A stretch of 64,000 nucleotides of DNA from a bacterium (GCA_024711295.1 JANJTB010000006.1:124001-188000), one strand, 5' to 3'. Shown: positions 44,059-52,998, numbered from the stretch's first letter. The notes: generated by a model from the sequence alone, not told the origin. A program made the numbers and translations.

Positions 44059-45642
44059 ATGAAAAAAATATTTCTAATCATCGCGCTATTTGGATTAGTA
44101 ACTCTGCTGGCGATTGGTTTTCTATCTCAAAAAGACTATGAGCCTGATAACCAAATGAAACTAAAAGAGAAATATTCCAAAAAAGGCAAAAAGGCGGTTG
44201 ACCATAGTCAATTCTCAGTTTTGCAGCAGGATTTTAATAATCCTAAACAAGTTACACAAGCATGTGTTTCATGCCATAATATGACAGCTCATCAGGTAAT
44301 GAATTCTAATCATTGGAATTGGGAAAGAGAGGAGTATGTTGAAGGAAGAGGCATTGTTTATCTTGGAAAGAAAAATGCATTAAACAATTTTTGTATTGGT
44401 TCACATGGTAACGAGCAATCGTGCGCCAAATGCCATGTAGGGCTTGGTTATGATGAAAATGGGAAATTATTTGCAGATTCCTCCAACATTGATTGTATGG
44501 TTTGTCACGATAACACAGGTACTTATGTAAAAGCAACTGAAAAAGCTGGAGAACCTGTTAGCACATTAAATTTTAATGAAATAGCTTTTAGTTCCGGTAA
44601 ACCCACCCGTAGTAACTGCGGAGTATGTCATTTTTATGGTGGTGGGGGTAATAATGTAAAGCATGGGGATTTGGAAGAAGCGATGTTTGAACCCACAAAG
44701 GAAATTGATGTACACATGGGTACGGATGGGGTAAATATGCAGTGTGTTGCATGTCATAAGACCGAACAGCACAATATTGCCGGGAAACTATATTCTTTAT
44801 CATCAATGAACCGAAATAGAGCTTATTGTGAGGATTGTCATACATCTACACCTCATGCTGATGATATATTGAACGAACATAACCTGAAAGTTGCCTGCCA
44901 GACATGTCATATTCCAACTTATGCAAAAGCAAATTCTACCAAGATGTATTGGGATTGGTCAACTGCAGGAAAATTGAAAAATGGCGAGCCATATCATGAA
45001 GAGGACAGCTTAGGGAATCATACCTACTTGTCAATCAAAGGTTCATTTGAATGGGATAGAAATGTTAAGCCAGATTATGTTTGGTTTAATGGTACTGCTT
45101 CACATTATTTGAAAGGCGATATTATTAATGACACTACAAAGCCGTTGATTCTAAACAAGCTTCACGGTTCTTATGCAGATGATGAATCAAAAATTTATCC
45201 TACTAAAATACATGTTGCAAAACAACCCTACGACCCAATTAATAAGATGTTGATTCAGCCAAAACTTTTCTCTGAAAAAAAAGGAGAAGGAGCATTTTGG
45301 AAGGATTTTGATTGGTATAAAGCTGCTGAAGTAGGTATGAAAGAGTCAGGACTTCCTTTCAGCGGTAAAATATCATTCCTGGAGACTGAAATGTATTGGC
45401 CTGTTAATCACATGGTTTCTTCTAAGGAAAATGCGCTTTCATGTAATGAATGCCATACAAGAAGTGAAAATGGCAGATTAAGCAAACTAACCGACTTTTA
45501 TCTTCCGGGTAGAGACTATAATGCAGCAGTTGATACTGGTGCCATAATTATGCTAATACTATCATTTCTTGGCATAGTAACTCATTCAATTGTCAGATTT
45601 CTAAGCAAACGAAAAAATAAAGGAGAAGTGAATAATGGCTAA
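44059..45642 (+). CDS. Octaheme c-type cytochrome, tetrathionate reductase family
   Basis: A 527-residue exported cytochrome with eight CxxCH heme sites, at Cys69, 122, 146, 187, 229, 257, 280 and one near 460. The arrangement, with NSNHWNW after the first heme and NNFCIGSHGNEQSCAKCH before the second, matches the tetrathionate reductase-type octaheme cytochromes (Shewanella OTR), which reduce tetrathionate and also nitrite or hydroxylamine in vitro. An N-terminal helix (4-22) and a C-terminal helix (about 495-515) anchor it in the membrane. Overlaps the cytochrome b gene by eight bases. Physiological substrate is inferred. Confidence 0.88.
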   Translation: MKKIFLIIALFGLVTLLAIGFLSQKDYEPDNQMKLKEKYSKKGKKAVDHSQFSVLQQDFNNPKQVTQACVSCHNMTAHQVMNSNHWNWEREEYVEGRGIVYLGKKNALNNFCIGSHGNEQSCAKCHVGLGYDENGKLFADSSNIDCMVCHDNTGTYVKATEKAGEPVSTLNFNEIAFSSGKPTRSNCGVCHFYGGGGNNVKHGDLEEAMFEPTKEIDVHMGTDGVNMQCVACHKTEQHNIAGKLYSLSSMNRNRAYCEDCHTSTPHADDILNEHNLKVACQTCHIPTYAKANSTKMYWDWSTAGKLKNGEPYHEEDSLGNHTYLSIKGSFEWDRNVKPDYVWFNGTASHYLKGDIINDTTKPLILNKLHGSYADDESKIYPTKIHVAKQPYDPINKMLIQPKLFSEKKGEGAFWKDFDWYKAAEVGMKESGLPFSGKISFLETEMYWPVNHMVSSKENALSCNECHTRSENGRLSKLTDFYLPGRDYNAAVDTGAIIMLILSFLGIVTHSIVRFLSKRKNKGEVNNG

Positions 45643-46303
45643 GAAATTAGTATATATTTATCCAGGATTTGAGAGATTTTGGCACTGGATGCAAGCAATA
45701 TTAATATTCTTTCTTGCTTTTACAGGTTTCGAAATTCACGGTTCAGTTGAGTTCTTTGGATTCAGAGAAGCGGTCAGATATCATAATATAGCTGCTTATA
45801 TGTTTTTAGGACTGATCATTTTTGCAATATTTTGGCACTTGACTACAGGGCAATGGAAACAGTATATTCCTACATTCGAAAACATCAAGGGGCAGTTGAA
45901 TTATTACTTATTTGATATTTTCAAAAATGCACCACATCCTACTAAGAAAACAGTGATAAGTAAATTAAACCCACTTCAAAAAATTGTATATTTCGGACTG
46001 AAAATTCTTGTAATACCGATGAGTGTTACATCAGGACTTTTATACATGTTTTACAGATATCCGTCCAAATATGGGGTAGAAGCAATAAATATTCAATCAT
46101 TGGAGTTCATCGCAGTATTTCATACGATAGCAGCATTCCTCCTGATTAGTTTTATAATGATGCATTTATATTTAATTACTACAGGCGAAACAATAACTTC
46201 TAATCTTCAGGCTATGTTAACAGGTTATGAGGAGTTAGATGTTGCTGATGAAGAAAAAACAGAAACAAATCAAGTTCAATTAAAAGTTGAGGCGAATAAA
46301 TGA
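45635..46303 (+). CDS. Di-heme cytochrome b membrane subunit
   Basis: A 222-residue cytochrome b561-type protein with four helices. Candidate heme ligands are histidines in FERFWHWMQAIL, FAIFWHLTTGQW, FHTIAAFLLISF and IMMHLYLITTGE. It should pass electrons between the quinone pool and the octaheme cytochrome, whose gene it overlaps. A charged soluble tail (DVADEEKTETNQ) ends it. Overlaps the next gene by four bases. Confidence 0.87.
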   Translation: MAKKLVYIYPGFERFWHWMQAILIFFLAFTGFEIHGSVEFFGFREAVRYHNIAAYMFLGLIIFAIFWHLTTGQWKQYIPTFENIKGQLNYYLFDIFKNAPHPTKKTVISKLNPLQKIVYFGLKILVIPMSVTSGLLYMFYRYPSKYGVEAINIQSLEFIAVFHTIAAFLLISFIMMHLYLITTGETITSNLQAMLTGYEELDVADEEKTETNQVQLKVEANK

Positions 46304-46833
46304 ATTTAGAACATAATAATCAACCTGCTCCATATATGAATTCTTATTTAGCAGGAGCATTACTGGGCATTCTACTGATTGCGACAATTTATATTACAGG
46401 CAGAGGATTAGGTGCCAGCGGAGCAATTAAGAGTTATGCTGTAGCAACAGTAGAAACGGTTACTCCTACACACGCCGAGAATACAAAATTCTACAAGGAA
46501 TATTCAAAAGAGCACTCCGGTTCGCCACTTATGAATTGGTTAGTGTTCGAGGTAACAGGCGTATTAATTGGTGCATTTTTATCCGGATTAATTGCTAACA
46601 GATTGAATTTTAAGATGGAAATGGGACCAAATTCTACAAGTAAAATAAGAATTGCAGGTGCTTTAATTGGAGGGATTCTATGGGGAATAGGGTCTCAGCT
46701 TGGCAGAGGTTGTACCAGCGGTGCAGCTCTTAGCGGACTCGCAGTTCTATCTACAGGTGGAATACTTACTATGATGGCAATATTTGCAGGAGCATATATC
46801 TTTGCTTACTTTTTTAGAAAAATGTGGATTTAA
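46300..46833 (+). CDS. YeeE/YedE-family sulfur compound transporter, half unit
   Basis: A 177-residue membrane protein of the YeeE/YedE family (TsuA/SoxT-like), members of which import thiosulfate. The signature RGCTSGAALSGLAVLSTGG includes the conserved cysteine. It has four or five helices, half the size of a full YeeE, and carries a periplasmic loop of about 40 residues (AVATVETVTPTHAENTKFYK onward). The partner half is the next gene, 19 bases downstream, so the two may form one channel. Confidence 0.85.
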   Translation: MNLEHNNQPAPYMNSYLAGALLGILLIATIYITGRGLGASGAIKSYAVATVETVTPTHAENTKFYKEYSKEHSGSPLMNWLVFEVTGVLIGAFLSGLIANRLNFKMEMGPNSTSKIRIAGALIGGILWGIGSQLGRGCTSGAALSGLAVLSTGGILTMMAIFAGAYIFAYFFRKMWI

Positions 46834-46852
46834 ATAGGGGAGATTTTAAAAA

Positions 46853-48037
46853 ATGGGACCATTAGTACCTGATATTATTAGTACGAATCTAAATTACATA
46901 GTTGCTCTTGTTTTAGGAATATTTTTTGGAGCAATATTAGAGCAAGCAGGTTTTTCAACTTCTAAAAAGCTTGTTGGGTTATTTTATGGATATGACTTTA
47001 CTGTGCTCAGAGTTTTTTTTACTGCGGGCGTAGTAGCAATGATTGGAGTAATGGGTTTGAGTTACTTTGGGTTGCTCGATATTAATCTTGTTTATATCAA
47101 TCCTACATTTTTTTGGTCAGCAGTAGTAGGTGGTGTAATTATGGGATTAGGATTCGTTGTAGGAGGATTCTGTCCCGGTACAAGTGTATGTGCTGCAGCA
47201 ATAGGTAAAATTGATGCTATGATTTTTATTGCAGGTGCATTTATCGGTGTATTGATTTTTGGAGAGGGATATGAAATGTTCGAACCTCTATATAAAGCGA
47301 CAAATTGGGGTGCACCAAGGATTTTCGATTCTTTAGGGTTATCACAGTCAGTATTCGCATTTTTAATGACATCTGTAGCTTTATTTGCTTTCTGGATGAC
47401 ATCAATCATTGAGAATAAAGTAAATAAGGTAAGCAAACCACCAATCAGATTTACTCCATATTATGTATCTTTGGGTGTGCTAGGATTGGTAATAGCATTG
47501 TCAGCATTTGCGTTTCCTGATAGGAAGTCTGATCTACTAGAATTAAATCTTCAAAGTGAAAACATCAAAATTGATAAGATGTCGGTTGATGAATTTGCAT
47601 ACAGGATTATGGATGAATATGATAACAAATTGCAGGTGATAGATTTTAGAAAAGATAAAGAGTTTAAGAAAATGTCTTTACCAAAGTCCACTCAATTTAC
47701 CATTGATAATTTATTCGAGAAAGAACCAAACAGATTGCTGGCATTAAAACACAAAATTAATGTATTTATAGCCGAAGATGAAGCAACGGCAATAAAATAT
47801 GCGGCAATTGCAAAAGAATTGGGGTATAAAAGAATTAAAGTTCTGGATGGTGGCTTGGATAAATTTAAACAAGAGATATTAAATTATCAAATTAAAAACG
47901 TATTCAACTCAGTTGATGAAGAAAATACTAATCGATTCAGACTTAAAGCAAAAGAAATCATCCCTGTAATGATTTCTCAAAACAAAATTTCAGGTCCTGT
48001 GGTGAAGAAGCAAAAGCGAGTTGTTGGCGGTTGTTGA
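46853..48037 (+). CDS. YeeE/YedE transporter fused to a cysteine-less rhodanese domain
   Basis: A 394-residue protein. Residues 1-220 are a YeeE/YedE membrane part with the signature GGFCPGTSVCAAAIGKIDAM. Residues 245-350 look like a rhodanese domain: VIDFRKDKEFKKMSLPKSTQ at its start and RIKVLDGGLDKFKQEIL at its end. Where the catalytic Cys loop should be, the sequence is VFIAEDEATAIKY, so persulfide transfer by this loop is impossible. The C-terminus ends RVVGGC, a terminal cysteine on a flexible tail that might substitute. A GGGGAG site precedes the start; a terminator follows. Confidence 0.85.
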   Translation: MGPLVPDIISTNLNYIVALVLGIFFGAILEQAGFSTSKKLVGLFYGYDFTVLRVFFTAGVVAMIGVMGLSYFGLLDINLVYINPTFFWSAVVGGVIMGLGFVVGGFCPGTSVCAAAIGKIDAMIFIAGAFIGVLIFGEGYEMFEPLYKATNWGAPRIFDSLGLSQSVFAFLMTSVALFAFWMTSIIENKVNKVSKPPIRFTPYYVSLGVLGLVIALSAFAFPDRKSDLLELNLQSENIKIDKMSVDEFAYRIMDEYDNKLQVIDFRKDKEFKKMSLPKSTQFTIDNLFEKEPNRLLALKHKINVFIAEDEATAIKYAAIAKELGYKRIKVLDGGLDKFKQEILNYQIKNVFNSVDEENTNRFRLKAKEIIPVMISQNKISGPVVKKQKRVVGGC

Positions 48038-48061
48038 AAAAACTTTCATTTGTAATAAACT

Positions 48062-48100
48062 AAAAGAGCCGGTATAATAATCTATAACCGGCTCTTTTTT
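48062..48100. terminator. Terminator between convergent genes
   Basis: AAAAGAGCCGGT (48062-48073) pairs with ACCGGCTCTTTT, ending near 48098, with one bulged A near the loop, followed by a T-run on the plus strand. It ends the octaheme operon and may also stop the LRR gene from the other side, where the T-run is shorter. Confidence 0.88.
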
Positions 48101-48115
48101 TAAATTAAAATCAGA

Positions 48116-49546
48116 TTAAAAAATTAGTCTGGTGTTGGGTAAGCTGCCTTTGATTGACTCTTTAGTGGAATCACTGATATTATTACCTTTGAGAATTATT
48201 ACTCTCAGGTTTTTCATTGACTCCATTCCGGTTGGAAGTGCTTGAATTTGATTGTCGGTCAAAGTTAGTGTTTTCAATTCAGTAAGTTCAACTAATTCTT
48301 TAGGTAAATTAACTATTTGATTATGACTAAGATTCAACGTCTGCAATTTTGAATTTTTAGAAATAGAATTACTGATGTTAGAAATTTTATTACCTGTAAG
48401 ATCTACTTGTCTGAGATTTTCAATTTTCCCTAAGCTATTAGGGTAATCAGTAAATTGATTATTCTTAAGACTTATTACTTTTAAATTTTTCATATTTTCG
48501 ATCGATGCAGGTAATGAGCTAAGTGAATTGTCATTTATATGCAATTCTGATATAGAAGATAATTCACAAATCATTGGTGGAAGTTGCTTCAAATCGTTGT
48601 TTGAAAAATGTAAAGTTCTTAAACTACTTAGTTTAGAAAGATTTTTTGGTAATGATTTAATATGTGTCTCACTTAAATCTAAAATATTCAAATTTGGTAA
48701 ATTACAGATTTCATCCGACAAAGAATCCAAAGAGTTTTGCCCTATAGATAAATGTCTTAGTTCTGTCATTTTTGAAATCTCTTTTGGGAGTGATTTGAGT
48801 TTATTACCATCAAGTTTAAGAATATTTACTGATTTACTATCGAAAAGCTTTGGATTAATTGTACTTAGACTGTTTGCCGATAGATCAAGCAAACTTAATG
48901 ATCTCATATTCGAAAATGATTCAGGAACTGCATTAATTTGATTGTGCGATAAATTTATATCTTTTAACTCAGTTAACTTGCTCCAATCAAAATTAATATT
49001 TGAAATTTTGTTATTGTTCAATACAAGTTTTCTTAAACTTGCCATTGAAATAATCTCACTACCTACTGATGTAATATTATTTTCAGCAATTTCCAAAATT
49101 TGTAATTTTTTTAATTTGAAAATTACAGCTGGAATTTTGCTGAAATTATTTTTATTCAATCTTAGTTCCTGCAAATTTTGTAATTCTGCTAATTCATTAG
49201 GCAAGTCAGTAAGTAGGTTAAAACTTATGTCAAGTCTTTCCAGTTCTGTTAGTTCTTTAATACGGGGGCTTAAAGTTGTTAATGAGTCATTTCTTAAAAC
49301 TAAATTTTTGATCGAGGTTGGGTTAGCAAGAGCATCTTCGAAAGAATTAAAGCCACCACGCTGCTTTTTTAGATTTTGCATTCTTTGCAACCTTTGTTGC
49401 ATCATTTGTTGCATATCAACTTTGCCATCATCAGGTGTTGATTGTTTAGTATGCTTTGGTTGCGAAATTAACTGATTTAAACCTATTCCAAAACTAAGAA
49501 ATAATACTATTACAAAACCGAATGTTTTCAATTTAGTTCTTACCAT
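48116..49546 (-). CDS. Secreted leucine-rich repeat protein
   Basis: A 476-residue LRR protein. Signal peptide (FGFVIVLFLSFGIGLNQLIS), a short Gln/Met-rich linker (QQMMQQRLQRMQNLKKQRG), then about sixteen 23-residue repeats of the form LxxLxLxxNxLxxLPxxIxxL from about residue 75 to the end. A C-terminal cap reads IKGSLPNTRLIF, much like the second LRR protein in the window. LRR surfaces bind proteins, so it could be an adhesin or scaffold. ATG 49546 is preferred to 49561 because it gives a normal signal peptide. Confidence 0.85.
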   Translation of the reverse strand: MVRTKLKTFGFVIVLFLSFGIGLNQLISQPKHTKQSTPDDGKVDMQQMMQQRLQRMQNLKKQRGGFNSFEDALANPTSIKNLVLRNDSLTTLSPRIKELTELERLDISFNLLTDLPNELAELQNLQELRLNKNNFSKIPAVIFKLKKLQILEIAENNITSVGSEIISMASLRKLVLNNNKISNINFDWSKLTELKDINLSHNQINAVPESFSNMRSLSLLDLSANSLSTINPKLFDSKSVNILKLDGNKLKSLPKEISKMTELRHLSIGQNSLDSLSDEICNLPNLNILDLSETHIKSLPKNLSKLSSLRTLHFSNNDLKQLPPMICELSSISELHINDNSLSSLPASIENMKNLKVISLKNNQFTDYPNSLGKIENLRQVDLTGNKISNISNSISKNSKLQTLNLSHNQIVNLPKELVELTELKTLTLTDNQIQALPTGMESMKNLRVIILKGNNISDSTKESIKGSLPNTRLIF

Positions 49547-49619
49547 TATTAATAAATACATCTATTTAAATTTAGAGACGATAGTAATATGAATTTGTTA
49601 ATTATAATTTCACTATTAA

Positions 49620-50756
49620 TTAAATTTTATGTATAAATACTCCAATTCTTGAATGCGAACCCTTGAAGTTGAATGAAGTTGACTTGAGCAAGCTTTCTTC
49701 AATTTTACCATAGAATGAATCGTATCTCCAATTGTATATTTCGCTGTATAAATTTTTCACATACTTGCCGGCATCTTCCCCGCTTACCAATACATAAGGA
49801 TATGTTTGTTCATCATTTTTGTCTGGAACATAAATATCTAAGTTATTGACTGTAAATCTTCTAGTCTCAATTCTTAAGTCAGGTGGTTTAGATTCTCCGT
49901 AATAGGTTCTTTCCACTTTGTAAAATTCGTATTTCAATTCAACAATTATTGAACCATCCTTTGATACTGTTCCATTAATAACCTCAATAGTTGAATCGGG
50001 TAAAGTCGGATACTCGGTTATCCAATCTTTAGGTGAAATTTTCTCATTCAAAAGAGTAAAATTATTACCTTTCCAAACTATGTTCCTTACACCAGCTGGA
50101 TATTCAAGATCCCATTCCATATCTTCGTCAGAGGATCCATCATCGTAATAAATGTTACTTGTTACAAATGCTCTGAAATATGTATATCTAGCGAGCGGAT
50201 TATCACTTTGTCCTGTGTCTGTGGTTGTATATCCGTCACCAATTATAATCTCGTCGTCAGCCATCAATACCGGTTCGTCCTTGAGACTTGAAGAGCTCAG
50301 ATTATTAATGTTGAAAATGATTTTTGAATTGACTTTATCAATCTCAAAATTTGCTTCCTTCCAGGTTCCGTTTGAGTAAATCATACCTTTTACTGATTGC
50401 TCAGGAGTTTTTCCTGATTCAATCTTTGAAGGGTCGTATTTCAAATAAATATTTACGGTTTTTGCAAAACTTTGGAAACCTTTGAATGAAAGCTTATAAA
50501 GGTTACTTCCCAATTTCATATTTGATAATGAAAAAGTAGGAGCAGATGACTCTTTTTTAACCTTCATCTCAATATTTTGGTTAACCGCATTGGGTGGGAA
50601 AACAATCTTGAAATCGTTTCCGGCTTCAAATACTTGCTCTTCGCTTGTAGCGATTACACTTTTTTCAATTACATAATCAGAACTGGGATTAAGCAGCTCA
50701 TCACAAGAAGTAAATAGTATTAAGATAATAATTACAGACAGAATTATCTTTGTCAT
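49620..50756 (-). CDS. Lipoprotein of a tandem paralogous family, member 1
   Basis: A 378-residue lipoprotein (LFTSC lipobox). Residues 15-182 carry the module shared with the next two genes: EEQVFEAGNDFKIVFPPNAV, SAPTFSLSNMKLGSNLYKLS and MADDEIIIGDGYTTTD are near-identical in all. The IVFPPNAV stretch recalls ZU5-like beta domains, a weak resemblance only. The C-terminal 190 residues (from about DNPLARYTYFRAFVTSNIYY) differ from those of the neighbours. Encoded last in a minus-strand run. Function unknown. Confidence 0.75.
   Translation of the reverse strand: MTKIILSVIIILILFTSCDELLNPSSDYVIEKSVIATSEEQVFEAGNDFKIVFPPNAVNQNIEMKVKKESSAPTFSLSNMKLGSNLYKLSFKGFQSFAKTVNIYLKYDPSKIESGKTPEQSVKGMIYSNGTWKEANFEIDKVNSKIIFNINNLSSSSLKDEPVLMADDEIIIGDGYTTTDTGQSDNPLARYTYFRAFVTSNIYYDDGSSDEDMEWDLEYPAGVRNIVWKGNNFTLLNEKISPKDWITEYPTLPDSTIEVINGTVSKDGSIIVELKYEFYKVERTYYGESKPPDLRIETRRFTVNNLDIYVPDKNDEQTYPYVLVSGEDAGKYVKNLYSEIYNWRYDSFYGKIEESLLKSTSFNFKGSHSRIGVFIHKI
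50209..50712 (-). repeat. Tandem paralogue module, copy 1 (504 bp)
   Basis: A 504-bp segment that aligns without any gap to 51282-51785 and 52434-52937. Between copies 1 and 2 only scattered substitutions are seen; it covers codons from just after the lipobox to the GYTTTD motif. Confidence 0.85.
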
Positions 50757-50773
50757 GACTCATTCCTTTTTGA

Positions 50774-51829
50774 TTAATAATGCATAAATTCAATCTCTAC
50801 CCATGAATTCTTTGAATAATCGGTAGATAAATATTCTTCCTCTTTTGTGCCTTGATAGTTTTTATATACTTTTTTAAACTGAATATACTTAACCATATTT
50901 TTTATGTTATTTCCACCTCCGTCTTTTCCGAATTTAAAAAACATTCCCATTCTATCATAATCGTAAGGAACATTTTCGAGATGCAGAACAGCTTCAATTG
51001 ATGTAGTATCATCCCATATTTTTGTAATATCGCAAGTAGCTTGCAAATTTAACGTTTTGTTATTGGAATTTATAGTGCCTGAAATATTACCACCCTCCAG
51101 TTCAGCTACAAACTTATTACCATCCCAGGTTAGATTATCTGTAAATGTTTCACTACCAAAATTAAAATATAGCGGAAAATGAATTGAATACCAATTACCT
51201 TCATTTAGGCCCTGATGATAACCTGAAAAATCTACACTTATAAACTTTGAAGTTTTCATTTTAGCTAAAAAATCGTCATCTTGTCCTGTGTCTGTGGTTG
51301 TATATCCGTCACCAATTATAATCTCGTCGTCAGCCATGAATACCGGTTCATCCTTGAGACTTGAAGAGCTCAGATTATTAATGTTGAATATGATTCTTGA
51401 ATTGACTTTATCAATCTCAAAATTTGCTTCTTTCCAGGTACCGTTTGAGTAAATCATACCTTTAACAGATTGTTCCGGTGTTTTGCCTGATTCAATCTTG
51501 GAAGGGTCGTATTTCAGATAAATATTTACGGTTTTAGCAAAACTTTGGAATCCTTTAAATGAAAGCTTGTAAAGGTTACTTCCCAATTTCATATTTGATA
51601 ATGAAAAAGTAGGAGCAGATGACTCTTTTTTAACCTTCAACTCAATATTTTGGTTAACTGCATTGGGTGGGAAAATAATTTTAAAATCGTTTCCGGCTTC
51701 AAATACCTGTTCTTCGCTTGTAGCGATTACACTTTTTTCAATTACATAATCAGAACTGGGATTAAGCAGCTCATCACAAGAAGTAATAATGAACATAATC
51801 GCAGATAAGAAAATTATATTTTTCATCAT
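50774..51829 (-). CDS. Lipoprotein of a tandem paralogous family, member 2
   Basis: A 351-residue lipoprotein (FIITSC lipobox) whose shared module differs at only a handful of residues from that of member 1. The C-terminal half, from about FLAKMKTSKFISVDFSGYHQ, is unrelated to the other members at sequence level and looks beta-rich (FGSETFTDNLTWDGNKFVAE). ATG 51829 is taken, since the upstream in-frame TTG (51838) would abut the preceding stop. It lies 17 bases before member 1 in the same transcript. Confidence 0.75.
   Translation of the reverse strand: MMKNIIFLSAIMFIITSCDELLNPSSDYVIEKSVIATSEEQVFEAGNDFKIIFPPNAVNQNIELKVKKESSAPTFSLSNMKLGSNLYKLSFKGFQSFAKTVNIYLKYDPSKIESGKTPEQSVKGMIYSNGTWKEANFEIDKVNSRIIFNINNLSSSSLKDEPVFMADDEIIIGDGYTTTDTGQDDDFLAKMKTSKFISVDFSGYHQGLNEGNWYSIHFPLYFNFGSETFTDNLTWDGNKFVAELEGGNISGTINSNNKTLNLQATCDITKIWDDTTSIEAVLHLENVPYDYDRMGMFFKFGKDGGGNNIKNMVKYIQFKKVYKNYQGTKEEEYLSTDYSKNSWVEIEFMHY
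51282..51785 (-). repeat. Tandem paralogue module, copy 2 (504 bp)
   Basis: Collinear with copies 1 and 3 with no insertions or deletions. It is nearly identical to copy 1 along the whole length, including the first 65 codons where copy 3 diverges. Confidence 0.85.
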
Positions 51830-51838
51830 ATACCTCAA

Positions 51839-52978
51839 CTATGGATTACTCCTCATACTAAGACTAAATTTGTTAACCTTTGGATTATCGTTAAGTTGCT
51901 TCATTGTATAAATTTCAACAGTATTACCATCCTGTGTAAATGTTAGAGTAAAACTTACCTCTTCGGCATGCTTGATCAAGTCGTGGTCGTATTTTCCTTG
52001 TTCAAAAGTTTTGTATGTATCAATATCCAAACTTGCTAACTGACCCCAGAAGTCTTTATAAAAGGATAAAATTGGTTTCAGTTTGATTTTTATATCAACG
52101 ATTTTAACCTGCTTATCTGCCATTTGCATTTCATTACTATATTGATAAATTAAATTGCTGCAAATCCAAGTTTGCTTGTTGATTTCACCGGAAATTGTCA
52201 TATTAATATTATTGTAACTATCTTTAAATGCTCTGTTCATACTGAATTTTGTACCGTTCCACTTCACGAATACTGTGTCAAGTTCGCCGGGTCCATTTTC
52301 AAAATAACTTGTAGATGATAGTGATGGGTACTCAAAATGTATTTCCTGCTGGGTACTTTGTTTTACAACGATAAAATCCCCCAACTCAACCTTGCATAAA
52401 TAGTATTTTAATTTAGCTAACTGATCATCACTTTGGCCTTCATCTGTGGTTGTATATCCGTCACCAATTATAATCTCGTCGTCAGCCATCAGTATTGGAC
52501 CATCTTTTGTATTTGAAGAGCTCAGATTATTAATGTTGAATATGATTTTTGAATTGACTTTATCAATCTCAAAATTTGCTTCTTTCCAGGTACCGTTTGA
52601 GTAAATCATACCTTTTACTGATTGCTCAGGTGTTTTTCCTGATTCAATCTTGGAAGGATCGTATTTCAAATAAATATTTACGGTTTTAGCAAAACTTTGG
52701 AAACCTTTGAATGAAAGCTTATAAAGGTTACTTCCCAATTTCATATTTGATAATGAAAAAGTAGGAGCTGATGACTCTTTCTTAACCTTCAGTTCAAAAT
52801 TGTTGTTTGTTGAATTAGGTGGGAAGACTATTCTGAAATCAGAGCCAGACTCGAAAACTTGCTCTTCAGAGCTGGGTTTAACCTCTTTTTCAATTAGATA
52901 GTCAGTGCTAGGATTTAGTATTTCATCGCATGATGATACAATAATCATCACAATTAAAATTATAGTAATTTTTTTCAT
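51839..52978 (-). CDS. Lipoprotein of a tandem paralogous family, member 3
   Basis: A 379-residue lipoprotein (IIVSSC lipobox), first of the three in transcription order. Residues 14-70 differ noticeably from the others (STDYLIEKEVKPSSEEQVFE, FPPNSTNNNFELKVKK), then the module becomes almost identical (SAPTFSLSNMKLGSNLYKLS to IIIGDGYTTTD). The C-terminal half (KYYLCKVELGDFIVVKQSTQ onward) is its own. The mosaic pattern suggests gene conversion between copies. Function unknown. Confidence 0.75.
   Translation of the reverse strand: MKKITIILIVMIIVSSCDEILNPSTDYLIEKEVKPSSEEQVFESGSDFRIVFPPNSTNNNFELKVKKESSAPTFSLSNMKLGSNLYKLSFKGFQSFAKTVNIYLKYDPSKIESGKTPEQSVKGMIYSNGTWKEANFEIDKVNSKIIFNINNLSSSNTKDGPILMADDEIIIGDGYTTTDEGQSDDQLAKLKYYLCKVELGDFIVVKQSTQQEIHFEYPSLSSTSYFENGPGELDTVFVKWNGTKFSMNRAFKDSYNNINMTISGEINKQTWICSNLIYQYSNEMQMADKQVKIVDIKIKLKPILSFYKDFWGQLASLDIDTYKTFEQGKYDHDLIKHAEEVSFTLTFTQDGNTVEIYTMKQLNDNPKVNKFSLSMRSNP
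52434..52937 (-). repeat. Tandem paralogue module, copy 3 (504 bp)
   Basis: Same length and frame as copies 1 and 2. Identity is high in the central part and drops sharply over the last 150 bases or so (the start of the coding module) and at the DNA near 52490-52510. Confidence 0.8.
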
Positions 52979-52998
52979 AAATCACCATCTTTTTTAGA

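Noticed and set aside
44392-44406. CIGSH in the octaheme cytochrome as a ninth heme site
   Set aside because: The second cysteine is Ser, and a comparable stretch before the second heme is, from memory, part of the family, so eight sites stand.
48528-49475. Two plus-strand ORFs (137 and 177 residues) inside the LRR gene
   Set aside because: They arise from the antisense of regular leucine-rich repeats, with no start signal and no recognisable domain.
50209-52937. Tandem repeats as an insertion sequence or transposon
   Set aside because: The repeats lie in frame inside three lipoprotein genes, with no transposase and no terminal inverted repeats.
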